Of a stretch of 64,000 bases of DNA, positions 46,320-55,867 are shown piece by piece; the stretch's first letter is position 1; every line of letters starts with the position of its first letter. The position numbers and the translations under genes are program-made. The stretch comes from Pseudomonas farris (GTDB taxonomy: Bacteria; Pseudomonadota; Gammaproteobacteria; Pseudomonadales; Pseudomonadaceae): the NCBI RefSeq assembly GCF_019145235.1, contig NZ_JAHSTV010000001.1:124001-188000 (forward strand), written 5' to 3'. The notes beneath the pieces were generated by a model. It saw only the letters and a list, made by a program, of their open reading frames with translations, was not told where the DNA came from and searched no databases.

Positions 46320-48554
46320 TTACTGGCTGGATGGTGGCGGACCGCGCCAGAAGCGCCGTTCTTGAAGCATCGTCCACGGCGGCTTGAAACGTCCCAGTTG
46401 CAGACGAATGGCACCTTGCTCGGCGCTGTCGTAGATCGCCACACCACGTTTTTGATACCGCGCCACGACCGTGGGATGGGGATGACCGAAAGAATTGCCG
46501 TTACCACGGGAGATCAATACCGCTTTGGGTTGCAAGGCGCTGAGCAATGCCACCGAAGACGAACTGCGACTGCCATGGTGCGGGGCCTGCAACCAATCTG
46601 TCGGCACCGCCAATGGACCGTCGAGCAGCGCCCGCTCGGCTGCGGCATCGATGTCACCGGTCAGCAGCAACCGCTCGCCGTTGGCCTCGATCTGCAACAC
46701 GCAGGATTTCTGATTGCTGTCGCTGGCAGACGGCCACTGCCAGAGCTGAAACTTCACGCCGTCCCAGGCCCATTGCTGACCGCTCTCGCAGCCCTCGGCG
46801 TGCAGTTCGTCTGGCAGGGCCAGATGATCGCCACTCAGTATTTGCTTCACCGGTATTCCATTGGCAATTGCTCGCGCACCGCCGGCGTGATCGGCATCGG
46901 CATGGCTGATCAGCATCAGATCGATGCCGTTCACACCCAGTTTGCGCAATGATGGCAGCACCACCCGCTCACCCAGATCGATATCGCCGAACCGTGGCCC
47001 CGCGTCATACAGCAAGGTGTGATGGCGGGTACGCACCAGGATTGCCAAACCCTGACCGACATCCAGCTGCCAGACCTCGGCCATGCCTTCAGGCAATGTG
47101 TGCCGGGGCGCAAAAACCAGTAACAGCAAAATCGGCCAGCCCAACGGGCGCAACGGCACGCCTCGCGGCAGTAACAGTAGAAAGGCCCCCAGCGTGCCGA
47201 GCGCCCATACCCACAACGGGACCGCCACCGGCACCCACGCGGGCAATTGCCCGGCGATCAGCGCCAATCCCTTGAACAAAAGATCGATCAGACCGCCAGC
47301 CAACCACAGCAATCCTTCGCCCACATAAGGAACGGGCAACAACATCGTCCCAAGCAAAGCCGGCGGCAGGACCACCAGGCTGACCCAGGGCACCGCCAGC
47401 AAATTGGCCAGCGGCCCGCTGAGACTGATCGGCAACCCCAGCACCAACAGCAGCGGGCACAGACCGATTGCGATCAGCCATTGGGCACGGGTCCAGGTTT
47501 GCCACCAGCGCCACGCACCCAATCGCCCGCCAAAGGTAAAAATCAGCACCGCCACCGCCGCAAAGGACAACCAGAAACCCGGTTGCAGGCTCGCCAGCGG
47601 GTCCAGCAGCAAAACACCGTCAAGGGCCAGCAACAGCGGCCACCATGCGCCGAGGTGACGAAACCGTAGTCGCCATAACAGCACCAGACCGATCATCAGG
47701 CAGGCCCGCCGCACCGGCACTTCGAAGCCGGCCAGCAGCCCATAACCGAGGGCCGCCGCGAACGCCAATCCGCATGCCCATGGCAACCACGGCAAGCGCT
47801 TGGGCCATAAGCCATAACGCGCCAACCCGACAATCAGCAGATACATCACGCCCGCCAGCAAACCAATGTGCTGCCCGGAAATCACCAACAAATGCACGGT
47901 GCCGGTGTCTTGCAGCACCTGCCAGTCCTCACGACTCAGCCCGGCGCCATCCCCCAGCACCAACGCCGTCAGCGCCCCCGTTCGCCCCTGGGCATCCACG
48001 GCCTGCAAACGCTGACGGATGCCGTCACGCCAGGCCCACTGTGCTTCCTTTAGTCGCTGGCCATCTTTGACGGTCCCGGTGGCGCCGATGTGCCGGGCCA
48101 GTAACCAGGCGTCGTAATCGAACGCATGCGGGTTGAGCAACCCGACAGGACGCTTCAATTTGACCGCCAGCCGCCAATGCTCACCGCTGTTGACGGGCGG
48201 CCCGCCATACCAGGCCAGGCGCAGGTGCCGAGGCAGTCTGGTGCGACGCGACTGACTGTCCGTCAGTTCGAAACGCACTACGCCCTCGGCCTGCTGCGGC
48301 AACCCGGTCACACGACCTTCGACCCAGCGAGTCTCGCCATCGAGATTCAGCGCCAGGCGATCATTCAGCGCCCACTGTGCATTCGCGCCCGCCCAACTGA
48401 GACCGAACAGAAAAAATGCCAGGGGAAAGGTGCGAAACGGCAGCAACATCAAACCCACTACCGACAACAACAGCCACAATCCCGCCGGCGGTAATACCGG
48501 TAAAAAACGCAGGGCCAGCAGACCCAACGCCAGCGCCATCATCCCTGTGCGCAT
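46320..48554 (-). CDS. comEC: DNA internalization-related competence protein ComEC/Rec2
   Basis: 744 residues. N-terminal membrane spans and a DUF4131-like part, the central competence domain with GDGAGLSREDW and HLLVISGQHIGLLAG, and a C-terminal metallo-beta-lactamase-like domain with SHADADHAGGA at about residue 560. It is the inner-membrane channel for single-stranded DNA uptake. Frames are intact over the whole length, so the channel may be functional. It is the last gene on the minus strand of the conserved block (PA2984) and is divergent from the DUF2062 gene. Confidence 0.93.
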   Translation of the reverse strand: MRTGMMALALGLLALRFLPVLPPAGLWLLLSVVGLMLLPFRTFPLAFFLFGLSWAGANAQWALNDRLALNLDGETRWVEGRVTGLPQQAEGVVRFELTDSQSRRTRLPRHLRLAWYGGPPVNSGEHWRLAVKLKRPVGLLNPHAFDYDAWLLARHIGATGTVKDGQRLKEAQWAWRDGIRQRLQAVDAQGRTGALTALVLGDGAGLSREDWQVLQDTGTVHLLVISGQHIGLLAGVMYLLIVGLARYGLWPKRLPWLPWACGLAFAAALGYGLLAGFEVPVRRACLMIGLVLLWRLRFRHLGAWWPLLLALDGVLLLDPLASLQPGFWLSFAAVAVLIFTFGGRLGAWRWWQTWTRAQWLIAIGLCPLLLVLGLPISLSGPLANLLAVPWVSLVVLPPALLGTMLLPVPYVGEGLLWLAGGLIDLLFKGLALIAGQLPAWVPVAVPLWVWALGTLGAFLLLLPRGVPLRPLGWPILLLLVFAPRHTLPEGMAEVWQLDVGQGLAILVRTRHHTLLYDAGPRFGDIDLGERVVLPSLRKLGVNGIDLMLISHADADHAGGARAIANGIPVKQILSGDHLALPDELHAEGCESGQQWAWDGVKFQLWQWPSASDSNQKSCVLQIEANGERLLLTGDIDAAAERALLDGPLAVPTDWLQAPHHGSRSSSSVALLSALQPKAVLISRGNGNSFGHPHPTVVARYQKRGVAIYDSAEQGAIRLQLGRFKPPWTMLQERRFWRGPPPSSQ

Positions 48555-48690
48555 AAGCCCGTCCTTGAGAGTCCCCGCCCTAGGCTTAGCCGGTCCGTCG
48601 CACGTCTGTCGTTATCAATTGTCACAAAGTCTGAATGGGCGGTTCGTAGAATCCAGACATACTTGCCGCCTGAACCGACCGAGAAGCCTT

Positions 48691-49206
48691 ATGCCCCGGC
48701 GCTTATTCAAACGTTACATGCCAGACCCGACCAGCATCAGGGAACACAAATCCTTACGCTTTCTCGGCACCCTGCTGCATGACCCGAACCTCTGGCACCT
48801 CAATCGCCACTCCGTCGCGCGGGCCATGGCGGTCGGTCTGTTCGCGGCGTTCCTGCCCATCCCGTTGCAGATGCTGTTGGCGGCCATCCTTGCGATTGTG
48901 GTGCGCGGCAACATGCCGATTGCCGTCAGCCTGGTCTGGCTGACCAACCCGATCACCATGCCGGCGGTGTTCTTCTGCACTTACCAGACCGGTGCCTGGC
49001 TGATGGACGTCCCCGCCCGCAGCCTGCCGGATGAGTTGACCTGGGAATGGATCAGCGGCGAACTCTCGAGCCTGTGGCAACCGTTCTTGCTCGGTTCGGT
49101 GGTCACGGGGCTGGTGCTGGGTGCCCTCGCCTATTGCCTGGTGATGATGTATTGGCGCTGGTGGGTGAGTCGGCAGTGGAAGCGGCGTAAGAAAAGTCGA
49201 ATGTGA
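48691..49206 (+). CDS. DUF2062 membrane protein
   Basis: 171 residues of the DUF2062 family: FLGTLLHDPNLWHLNRHSVA, AVGLFAAFLPIPLQMLLAA, and NPITMPAVFF with three or four hydrophobic segments. Relatives are often found next to glycosyltransferases or comEC (PA2985 in P. aeruginosa), and no activity is known. The C-terminus is strongly basic (RRKKSRM). ATG at 48691 with GAGAAG nearby. It is followed by a strong terminator. Confidence 0.85.
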   Translation: MPRRLFKRYMPDPTSIREHKSLRFLGTLLHDPNLWHLNRHSVARAMAVGLFAAFLPIPLQMLLAAILAIVVRGNMPIAVSLVWLTNPITMPAVFFCTYQTGAWLMDVPARSLPDELTWEWISGELSSLWQPFLLGSVVTGLVLGALAYCLVMMYWRWWVSRQWKRRKKSRM

Positions 49207-49211
49207 GAATG

Positions 49212-49245
49212 AAAAACGGCCTCCGCTTGGGAGGCCGTTTTTTTT
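49212..49245. terminator. Bidirectional terminator after the DUF2062 gene
   Basis: AAACGGCCTCC and GGAGGCCGTTT arms with a short loop and A/T tracts on both sides; shared by the convergent ABC-2 permease gene. Confidence 0.92.
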
Positions 49246-49291
49246 GCGGTGTTTGTGTTCACGCCATCGCGAGCAGGCGACGCGGTTTTCT

Positions 49292-50071
49292 TTAGGTACG
49301 CATCCCGCGCCCACTCACCAGCAACCGCGCACAACCGATATACAGCACAACGGTCGCAATGAGCATGAAGGTGATCGCCACGCTGATCTTGATATCCGAC
49401 ACACCGAGGATGCCGTAACGGAAGGCGTTGACCATGTGCAGCACCGGGTTGGCCAGTGACACTGTCTGCCAGAACGGTGGCAGCAAGCTGATCGAGTAGA
49501 ACACTCCGCCCAGGTAGGTCAACGGCGTCAGCACGAATGTCGGGATGATCGAAATATCATCGAAGTTGCGCGCAAATACCGCGTTGATGAAACCCAGCAG
49601 CGAGAAGATCGTCGCCGTCAGCACCACCACCAGAACGGTCACGCCCAAGTGATGCACCTGTAAATGAGTGAAAAACAGCGACAGCAGGGTCACGATGATC
49701 CCGACCATCAACCCGCGCAGCACGCCGCCCAGGGTGTAGCCGATCAGAATCGTATGCGGTGACACCGGCGACACCATCAATTCTTCGATGGAACGCTGGA
49801 ACTTGCTGCCAAAGAAACTCGACACCACGTTGCCGTAGGAGTTGGTGATCACCGACATCATGATCAGCCCCGGCACGATGTACTCCATGTAAGTGAAGCC
49901 ACCCATGTCGCCGATCTGCCGACCGATCAGGTTGCCGAAGATAACGAAGTACAGAACCATGGTGATGGCCGGCGGCAGCAAGGTCTGCGGCCAGATCCGG
50001 GTGAAGCGCTTGACCTCACGGTAGACGATGGTATTGAGGGCAACGAGGTTGGGTTGCAGCTCGGAACTCAT
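49292..50071 (-). CDS. ABC-2 type permease (YadH-like)
   Basis: 259 residues with six membrane segments: PQTLLPPAITMVLYFVIFG first, GGFTYMEYIVPGLIMMSVI, and VFYSISLLPPFW. This is the YadH type, seen with a YadG-like ATPase, and probably exports a lipid, polysaccharide or drug. The start overlaps the ATPase gene by ATGA. Substrate unknown. Confidence 0.92.
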   Translation of the reverse strand: MSSELQPNLVALNTIVYREVKRFTRIWPQTLLPPAITMVLYFVIFGNLIGRQIGDMGGFTYMEYIVPGLIMMSVITNSYGNVVSSFFGSKFQRSIEELMVSPVSPHTILIGYTLGGVLRGLMVGIIVTLLSLFFTHLQVHHLGVTVLVVVLTATIFSLLGFINAVFARNFDDISIIPTFVLTPLTYLGGVFYSISLLPPFWQTVSLANPVLHMVNAFRYGILGVSDIKISVAITFMLIATVVLYIGCARLLVSGRGMRT

Positions 50072-51000
50072 ACCGCCACCTTCGACAGATTCTTCTCCAC
50101 CAGGGACACGAACAACTCCTCGAGGCGATTGGTTTTGTTACGCAGGCTCAACACTTCGATGTTCTGCTGCGCCAATTGGGTAAACAGCGCGGTAATGCCC
50201 ATGGCCTTGTCGACCTGGACTTCCAGGGTATGACTGTCGATCAGTTTGGTTGGGTAACCGAGCAACTGCGGGGCCACTTGCAAGGTGTTCTTCAAATCCA
50301 GCAGGAAGGTTTCGACATGCAGTTGGCTGAGCAACTGCTTCATGCTGGTGTTCTCGACAATGGTGCCGTGGTCGATGATGCCGATGTTGCGGCACAACTG
50401 CTCAGCCTCTTCCAGGTAGTGAGTGGTGAGGATGATAGTGATGCCTTTCTTGTTCAGTTCGGTGAGGAAGGTCCACATCGAGCGACGCAATTCGATGTCT
50501 ACTCCCGCCGTCGGTTCGTCGAGGATCAGCAGGCGCGGTTCGTGAACCAGCGCACGGGCGATCATCAGTCGGCGCTTCATGCCGCCGGACAGGGAGCGCG
50601 ACGGCACATCGCGCTTGTCCCACAGGCCCAGTTGGGTCAGGTACTGCTCGGCGCGTTCCTTGGCGATTTTCGGCGGAATGCCGTAGTAACCGGCCTGGGT
50701 CACGACAATGTCGAAGGTTTTTTCGAACTGGTTGAAGTTGAATTCCTGAGGCACCACGCCGATGGAGCGCTTGAGCTGCGCAGGATTCTTGTCCAGGTCG
50801 TGACCGAAGATGTTCACCGTTCCGCTGGTCTTGTTCACCAGGGTCGAGAGAATGCCGATGGTCGTGGATTTGCCGGCGCCGTTGGGGCCGAGCAAGGCGA
50901 AAAAGTCACCTTCGGCGACGTCCAGATCGATACCACTCAAGGCCTGGAAACCGTTGCCGTAGGTTTTGGTTAGCTGCCGGATGGACAGAGCGGAACTCAT
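50068..51000 (-). CDS. ABC transporter ATP-binding protein (YadG-like)
   Basis: 310 residues. Walker A GPNGAGKST, Q-loop in GVVPQEFNFNQFEKT, signature SGGMKRRLMIARAL, Walker B LLILDEPTAG and H-loop LTTHYLEEAEQL, followed by a C-terminal extension. Partner of the ABC-2 permease that follows with an ATGA overlap. The frame extends upstream to 51105, but MSSALSIRQLTKTYG at 51000 is the family start, even though no good Shine-Dalgarno is visible. Confidence 0.92.
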   Translation of the reverse strand: MSSALSIRQLTKTYGNGFQALSGIDLDVAEGDFFALLGPNGAGKSTTIGILSTLVNKTSGTVNIFGHDLDKNPAQLKRSIGVVPQEFNFNQFEKTFDIVVTQAGYYGIPPKIAKERAEQYLTQLGLWDKRDVPSRSLSGGMKRRLMIARALVHEPRLLILDEPTAGVDIELRRSMWTFLTELNKKGITIILTTHYLEEAEQLCRNIGIIDHGTIVENTSMKQLLSQLHVETFLLDLKNTLQVAPQLLGYPTKLIDSHTLEVQVDKAMGITALFTQLAQQNIEVLSLRNKTNRLEELFVSLVEKNLSKVAV

Positions 51001-51133
51001 ATCGGATTTACGCACCAAGAAGGGAAGAAAGGAATAAATAAGGGCGGGCGGCGAGCAATGCAACCGCGGCGCATGAGCGCAATGGTGCTTGTCGCTGCCG
51101 CACAAGTACAGTCAAGCGTGTCGATAGTGAGTA

Positions 51134-51757
51134 TTAAGTCAACGCGGTCATGACGGCTTTGCGATACGCCGGACGTTGTTTCAGGCGCTCGTACCAGGCC
51201 TGCAAATGAGGCTGCGGCGCACGCTCGATCGGCATCTCGAACCAGGCATAAATGAAGCAGCCCAATGGGATGTCGCCCATGCCGATCTCATCGCCGGACA
51301 GGTACGGTTTGGCCGCCAGCGCTTGATCGGCCATCGACAGCAGACCGTCGCACTCTTTGATCGCGGCCTTGATGGCCGGCCAGTCCTGCTGGTCTTCCGG
51401 AGTGCGCAACACGCCCCAGAACACCGTGCGAAACGGGGCGGCAAAACTTGAGGTGGTCCAGTCCATCCACTTTTCCGCCGAAGCACGGGCCTGCAGATCT
51501 GTCGGATACCAGGCCGTATCACTGGCATGACGGGCCATCAGATAACGGACGATGGTGTTGGATTCCCACAGCACAAAACCGTCGTCTTCGATCACCGGCA
51601 CACGGCCGTTGGGATTCATCGCGCGGTACTCAGGCGTGTCGACCACGCCAAAGGCGCCTCCGGCATCGATGGCTTCATAGGCCAGGTCCAGTTCTTCGGC
51701 CGCCCACAACGGCTTCCTGACATTCGACGAATTTTTCCGACCCCAGATCTTCAGCAT
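51134..51757 (-). CDS. Glutathione S-transferase family protein
   Basis: 207 residues. N-terminal thioredoxin-like domain starts LKIWGRKNSSNVRKPLW, with the GSH-binding VPVIEDD and ESNTIVRYL motifs, then a helical C-terminal domain. The position of the catalytic residue suggests the SSN serine (class theta/beta-like). Single gene unit, 134 bases from the ABC ATPase, own promoter likely. No substrate inferred. Confidence 0.92.
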   Translation of the reverse strand: MLKIWGRKNSSNVRKPLWAAEELDLAYEAIDAGGAFGVVDTPEYRAMNPNGRVPVIEDDGFVLWESNTIVRYLMARHASDTAWYPTDLQARASAEKWMDWTTSSFAAPFRTVFWGVLRTPEDQQDWPAIKAAIKECDGLLSMADQALAAKPYLSGDEIGMGDIPLGCFIYAWFEMPIERAPQPHLQAWYERLKQRPAYRKAVMTALT

Positions 51758-51800
51758 GACCGCCCCTTTTTGGATGAATGCGCAGGCAGCATACGCCGGA

Positions 51801-52460
51801 TCAGGCGCGACTCAAATCGCTCTGCATGTCACCCAGCAGCACCGGCAGTTGCTCGTCGAACAGATGCGGATAGCACTTTTCCAGGTGTTCGAAAAAGAAT
51901 GCTTCCGGCACATCGGTGAACTGGCCGTGATCGATCAGGTACTCCATCAGTTGCTCGCCGTCACGGTTGAAGGGGTGGAACACGCTGTCGTTGATCCCGT
52001 CGAACTCCAGCGGCGCGACATTGAACAGTTTGCAGAGTTGTTGATTAAAAGCCGGCGTGGCTTTGACCCAACGATCGTTCAGATATAACTCGGTGTAGCC
52101 ATGCATGGCGAACACATCGCTCTTGAGCAATTCGAGCAGACGCGGCGTCGACAAATGATTACGCACATCCGCCAGACCGATACGCGCCGGGATCCCGCAA
52201 TGCCGGGCTGCACCGGCCAGCAACGTGGCTTTGGGCACGCAATAACTCTCCCCTGCCGCCAGCGCATAGCTGCCGCGCAAGGTCTCTGGATCGCGGCTGA
52301 AGGTGTACGGGTTGTAGCGCACGGCCTCGCGCACTGCGTAATAGAGATTGATCGCCTGTTCAAGCGGATCGCGCCCGGCGCCACGATGTTTTTCGGCGAA
52401 CTCCACCACCGAGGGGTGGTCACTATCGATGAAGCGGCCGGGGCTCAGACATGCGTGCAT
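51801..52460 (-). CDS. Transglutaminase-like domain protein
   Basis: 219 residues of the transglutaminase-like cysteine peptidase fold. The nucleophile lies in GESYCVPKA, the His in CMHGYTELY (reading AMHGYTELY), and the third residue, usually Asp, in the WVKATPAFN stretch. No signal peptide, so it is cytosolic. Similar bacterial proteins are involved in peptide or protein modification; the function here is unknown. A GGAG is properly spaced from the ATG. Confidence 0.85.
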   Translation of the reverse strand: MHACLSPGRFIDSDHPSVVEFAEKHRGAGRDPLEQAINLYYAVREAVRYNPYTFSRDPETLRGSYALAAGESYCVPKATLLAGAARHCGIPARIGLADVRNHLSTPRLLELLKSDVFAMHGYTELYLNDRWVKATPAFNQQLCKLFNVAPLEFDGINDSVFHPFNRDGEQLMEYLIDHGQFTDVPEAFFFEHLEKCYPHLFDEQLPVLLGDMQSDLSRA

Positions 52461-52708
52461 AGGAACAATCTCCTGGGGGAAGCCACGAGTCTAGCGACAC
52501 CTTCAGCACAGAGATAACGACGTTTCGGCCAAATATCAGCGTTTGCTGCCCTGTCGATAACAGCGCTCAACCGTCTGCCCTCGAAATAACTGACAAGTTT
52601 CAGCCGTTGATTCCTACAAACTCAGACCTATCGCTCTGACCTCCACTTTTATGGATGCCGTCTAAGCTCTGAAAGTGGTTTTGCCCTTGGCTTCATGGAG
52701 AATTGAAT
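52461..52708 (+). promoter_or_regulatory. Intergenic region upstream of fadE
   Basis: 248 bases without a gene; the transglutaminase-like and fadE genes diverge here. A palindromic GAAA...GTTTC pair lies around 52584-52603 (GAAATAACTGACAAGTTTC), with arms 8 bases apart rather than the 2-4 of PsrA sites, so a PsrA site is not supported. Confidence 0.35.
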
Positions 52709-55156
52709 ATGCTGCTGTTGTGGATACTGGTTCTGGTGGTCGGGATTGCCTATCTGGCCCATCGCCGCACTGCGCCACTGCCCGCCTTGGGCATCATCGC
52801 TGTCTATTTGCTGGCGATGGGCATCTTCAGCCATGCCCCCGTCTGGCTGATGCTGATTTTCTGGGTGATGCTCGCAGCCGTGGGCGCTTTCCTGTTGCTG
52901 CCGGATCTGCGCCGAAAACTCTTCACGGCGCCGATGTTCAGCTGGTTTCAAAAAAACCTGCCGCCGATGTCGCAAACCGAACGTGAAGCCATTGAAGCTG
53001 GCACGGTCTGGTGGGACGGCGAGCTGTTCAACGGCCGCCCGGACTGGAACAAGCTGCTGGCCTATCCAAAAGCACAACTGAGCGAAGAGGAACAAGCCTT
53101 CATCGATGGCCCGACCGAAGAGCTCTGCGCGATGGTCAGCGATTGGCAGATCGGCCAGTTGCTGGATCTGCCGCCCAAGGCTTGGGATCACATCAAACAA
53201 CATGGCTTTTTTGCCCTGATCATTCCCAAAGAGTACGGAGGCAAAGGCTTCTCGGCCTATGCCCACTCTCAAGTGGCGATGAAACTGGCCACCCGCAGCG
53301 GCGACCTGGCGTCGACCGTCATGGTGCCCAATTCCCTCGGCCCGGCGGAACTGCTGCTGCATTACGGCACTGACGAACAGCGCAATCATTACCTGCCACG
53401 GCTGGCCCGTGGCGACGATATCCCCTGCTTTGCCCTGACAGGCCCGATGGCGGGCTCCAACGTCGGCGGGATGACCGATACCGGGGTGATCTGCAAAGGT
53501 GAATGGGAAGGCAAAGAAACCCTCGGCTTGCGTCTGAACTGGGAAAAGCGCTACATCACCCTCGGCCCGGTGGCGACCTTGATCGGCCTGGCCTTCAAGG
53601 CCTATGACCCGGATCATCTACTGGGCGACAAAGTCGACCTGGGCATCAGCCTCGCCTTGATTCCGAGCCAGACCCCCGGTGTAGAAATCGGTCGCCGTCA
53701 CCTGCCGCTGGGCGCCTCGTTCATGAACGGCCCGAATTCCGGCAAGGATGTGTTCGTACCGCTGGAATTCATCATCGGCGGTCAGGAGATGCTCGGTGAA
53801 GGCTGGATGATGCTGATGAACTGCCTGTCAGTCGGGCGTTCCATTTCGCTGCCTGCCATCGGTACCGCTGCGGGTAAGTTCACCAGTCTGGTGACAGGCC
53901 AATACGCGCAGGTTCGCGAACAATTCAACGCACCGCTGTCAGCCTTCGAAGGGATTCAGGAAGCACTGGCGCGGATCGCCGGCAGCACCTGGCTGATGGA
54001 CAGCGCACGGATGCTCACCGCCAACGCGGTCGACCTCGGCGAAAAGCCGTCGGTACCCTCGGCCATTATCAAATACCACCTCTCCGAACGCGGCCGCGAA
54101 TGCATCAGCCACGCCATGGATGTTCACGGCGGCAGGGCCATCATCATGGGTCCGAACAACTACCTGGGGCGTAACTGGCAAGGTGCACCTATTGCCGTCA
54201 CGGTCGAAGGTGCGAACATCCTGACACGCAGTTTGATGATCTTCGGCCAGGGTGCTATTCGCTGCCATCCGTTCGTACTCAAGGAGATGGCCCTCGCCCA
54301 TCGCGAAGACAAACAACAGGCACTGGTCGAATTCGATGCACTGCTGCTCGACCACATTGGTTTTGCCGTGTGCAACGCCGCCAGCACCCTGGTGCTGAAC
54401 CTCGGCCTCGGGCATTTCGAACACATGCCCGGGGACAGGCTCAGCCAAGGCTATTTCCGCGCCCTCAACCGTCAGGCCGCGGCCTTTGCCCTGGTGGCAG
54501 ACCTGAGCATGATGCTGCTGGGCGGTGAACTCAAACGCCGCGAACGGCTGTCCGCACGTCTGGGTGATGTACTCAGCCATCTGTATCTGGCCTCCGGCGC
54601 ACTCAAGCGTTATCACGATCTCGATTCGCCCGAGCATATGCACCCGCTGTTCGCCTGGGCCATGGAAGAGAGCCTCGGCCAGTCCGAACGTGCGCTGGAC
54701 GAACTGCTGACCAACTTCCCGAACAAGGTGCTTGGATGCCTGCTGCGGGTGATGGTGTTTCCGTTCGGTCGTCACCACAGAGGCCCGTCGGACAGACTGG
54801 CGGCCAACGTCGCAGCCGTCATCGGCCGTCCCAAGGGCGATCCAACGCTTGAGGAGTTACTGGGGGGCTGCTATCGCCCGCAATCACCAGAAGACTCGGT
54901 CGGCGCTCTGCAGCACGCCTGCGATTTGCTGAACGCCGCCAAACCGCTACAGAAAAAACTCAATACGGCGCTGAAAAGTCGCCAGGTCAAACCCACTCTC
55001 GGAGAATCTGTCATCGATACCGCCCTGGAGGCCGGCGTCTTGCAACCGGTTGAAGCCCAGACTTTGCGCGAGGCAGAAGTGGCGCGACGCAAGGTGATCG
55101 ATGTCGATGATTTCGACCCCAAGGAGCTGGTATTGGCCAAAGGCAAGGTTCGCTGA
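52709..55156 (+). CDS. fadE: Acyl-CoA dehydrogenase FadE
   Basis: 815 residues, like E. coli FadE (814). Two N-terminal membrane spans (residues about 1-55), then the acyl-CoA dehydrogenase core: EYGGKGFSAYAHS, LTGPMAGSNVGGM, and the C-terminal extension specific to FadE (MEESLGQSERALDELL). It catalyses the first oxidation of fatty acyl-CoA in beta-oxidation. The ATG at 52709 has GGAG at eight bases. A conserved small gene follows 109 bases later, as in P. aeruginosa near PA2815. Confidence 0.95.
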   Translation: MLLLWILVLVVGIAYLAHRRTAPLPALGIIAVYLLAMGIFSHAPVWLMLIFWVMLAAVGAFLLLPDLRRKLFTAPMFSWFQKNLPPMSQTEREAIEAGTVWWDGELFNGRPDWNKLLAYPKAQLSEEEQAFIDGPTEELCAMVSDWQIGQLLDLPPKAWDHIKQHGFFALIIPKEYGGKGFSAYAHSQVAMKLATRSGDLASTVMVPNSLGPAELLLHYGTDEQRNHYLPRLARGDDIPCFALTGPMAGSNVGGMTDTGVICKGEWEGKETLGLRLNWEKRYITLGPVATLIGLAFKAYDPDHLLGDKVDLGISLALIPSQTPGVEIGRRHLPLGASFMNGPNSGKDVFVPLEFIIGGQEMLGEGWMMLMNCLSVGRSISLPAIGTAAGKFTSLVTGQYAQVREQFNAPLSAFEGIQEALARIAGSTWLMDSARMLTANAVDLGEKPSVPSAIIKYHLSERGRECISHAMDVHGGRAIIMGPNNYLGRNWQGAPIAVTVEGANILTRSLMIFGQGAIRCHPFVLKEMALAHREDKQQALVEFDALLLDHIGFAVCNAASTLVLNLGLGHFEHMPGDRLSQGYFRALNRQAAAFALVADLSMMLLGGELKRRERLSARLGDVLSHLYLASGALKRYHDLDSPEHMHPLFAWAMEESLGQSERALDELLTNFPNKVLGCLLRVMVFPFGRHHRGPSDRLAANVAAVIGRPKGDPTLEELLGGCYRPQSPEDSVGALQHACDLLNAAKPLQKKLNTALKSRQVKPTLGESVIDTALEAGVLQPVEAQTLREAEVARRKVIDVDDFDPKELVLAKGKVR

Positions 55157-55265
55157 TCCAGCAGACCGTGTGTCTTCTCGCTATCATGGGGGCTCTTTAC
55201 CATGTGAAAAAGGGGCGCAGGAGCTTTATACTCTCGCGCCCGTTTTGCTCTTGAGGACTTATCTC

Positions 55266-55673
55266 GTGTCCAACGTCGTTGCCGATCATCTCGTCTTGCT
55301 CGACCACCTGCGCAGCATCCTGGTCGCCGTAGGTGAGGCCGAACAGGTTCCCGAAGAAAGCCATGCCTTGTTCCTGGAACGCTTCGACGAACTGCTGGCG
55401 TCATTGCCGATCGAACCGATCGAAAGCCAGTACCTGGGCCAGGACATCCTGACGCAGGTCATTTCCCGTTATCCGCAAATCGCCCACCTGATTCCACGGG
55501 ACCTGCTGTGGTACTTCGCCGGCGACTGCCTGCACTACCTGTCCGACGAAGAAATCGACCTGTACCAGGCCCTTGAAGAGCGTCGCTTCGAAGCCGAACA
55601 GAACGACGAACCGTTCGACTGGAACCAGGAAAAACAGCTGCTGGCGATGTCGAACCAGGACAGCAAGCACTGA
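55266..55673 (+). CDS. Conserved hypothetical protein downstream of fadE (PA2817-like)
   Basis: 135 residues. The GTG at 55266 is used because it has GAGGAC before it and gives the family N-terminus MSNVVADHLVLLDHLRSI. The protein is acidic, entirely alpha-helical by eye, with LFLERFDELLASLPIEPI and WYFAGDCLHYLSDEEIDLYQ. I recall that pseudomonads keep this gene near fadE. No domain is recognised; no signal peptide or membrane span. Its partner function with FadE is guesswork. Confidence 0.75.
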   Translation: MSNVVADHLVLLDHLRSILVAVGEAEQVPEESHALFLERFDELLASLPIEPIESQYLGQDILTQVISRYPQIAHLIPRDLLWYFAGDCLHYLSDEEIDLYQALEERRFEAEQNDEPFDWNQEKQLLAMSNQDSKH

Positions 55674-55691
55674 TCCCACAGTCAGTAATGC

Positions 55692-55727
55692 AAAAGGCCC
55701 GCATGGTTGAATATGCGGGCCTTTTTT
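55692..55727 (+). terminator. Intrinsic terminator after the fadE partner gene
   Basis: AAAAGGCCCGCAT and ATGCGGGCCTTTT arms with a GGTTGAAT loop and a T run. Confidence 0.92.
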
Positions 55728-55765
55728 GTGGCATTTGCCGAGTGATGTGGTGTTTGGGCTGCCGT

Positions 55766-55859
55766 CTTCGCGAGCAAGCCCGCTCCCACATTGGATTTCT
55801 GTCGTACACAGAATCTGTGTCCACTGAAGATCCAATGTGGGAGCGGGCTTGCTCGCGAA
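55766..55859. repeat. REPIN (two inverted REP elements, extended arms)
   Basis: Same core as at 1792, 3764 and 9582; the inverted arms extend beyond the core (CCCACATTGGAT and ATCCAATGTGGG), making it the most perfect pair in the window. It lies between the fadE unit and the LysR gene, whose stop is right after it. Confidence 0.94.
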
Positions 55860-55867
55860 AGGGCCCG

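Noticed and set aside
49256..49285. Possible REP remnant (atcgcgagcaggcg)
   Set aside because: Only part of a core matches, with no second arm, so I do not call it an element.
52584..52603. Possible PsrA site before fadE
   Set aside because: GAAA and TTTC arms are 8 bases apart; PsrA sites have 2-4 bases between them.
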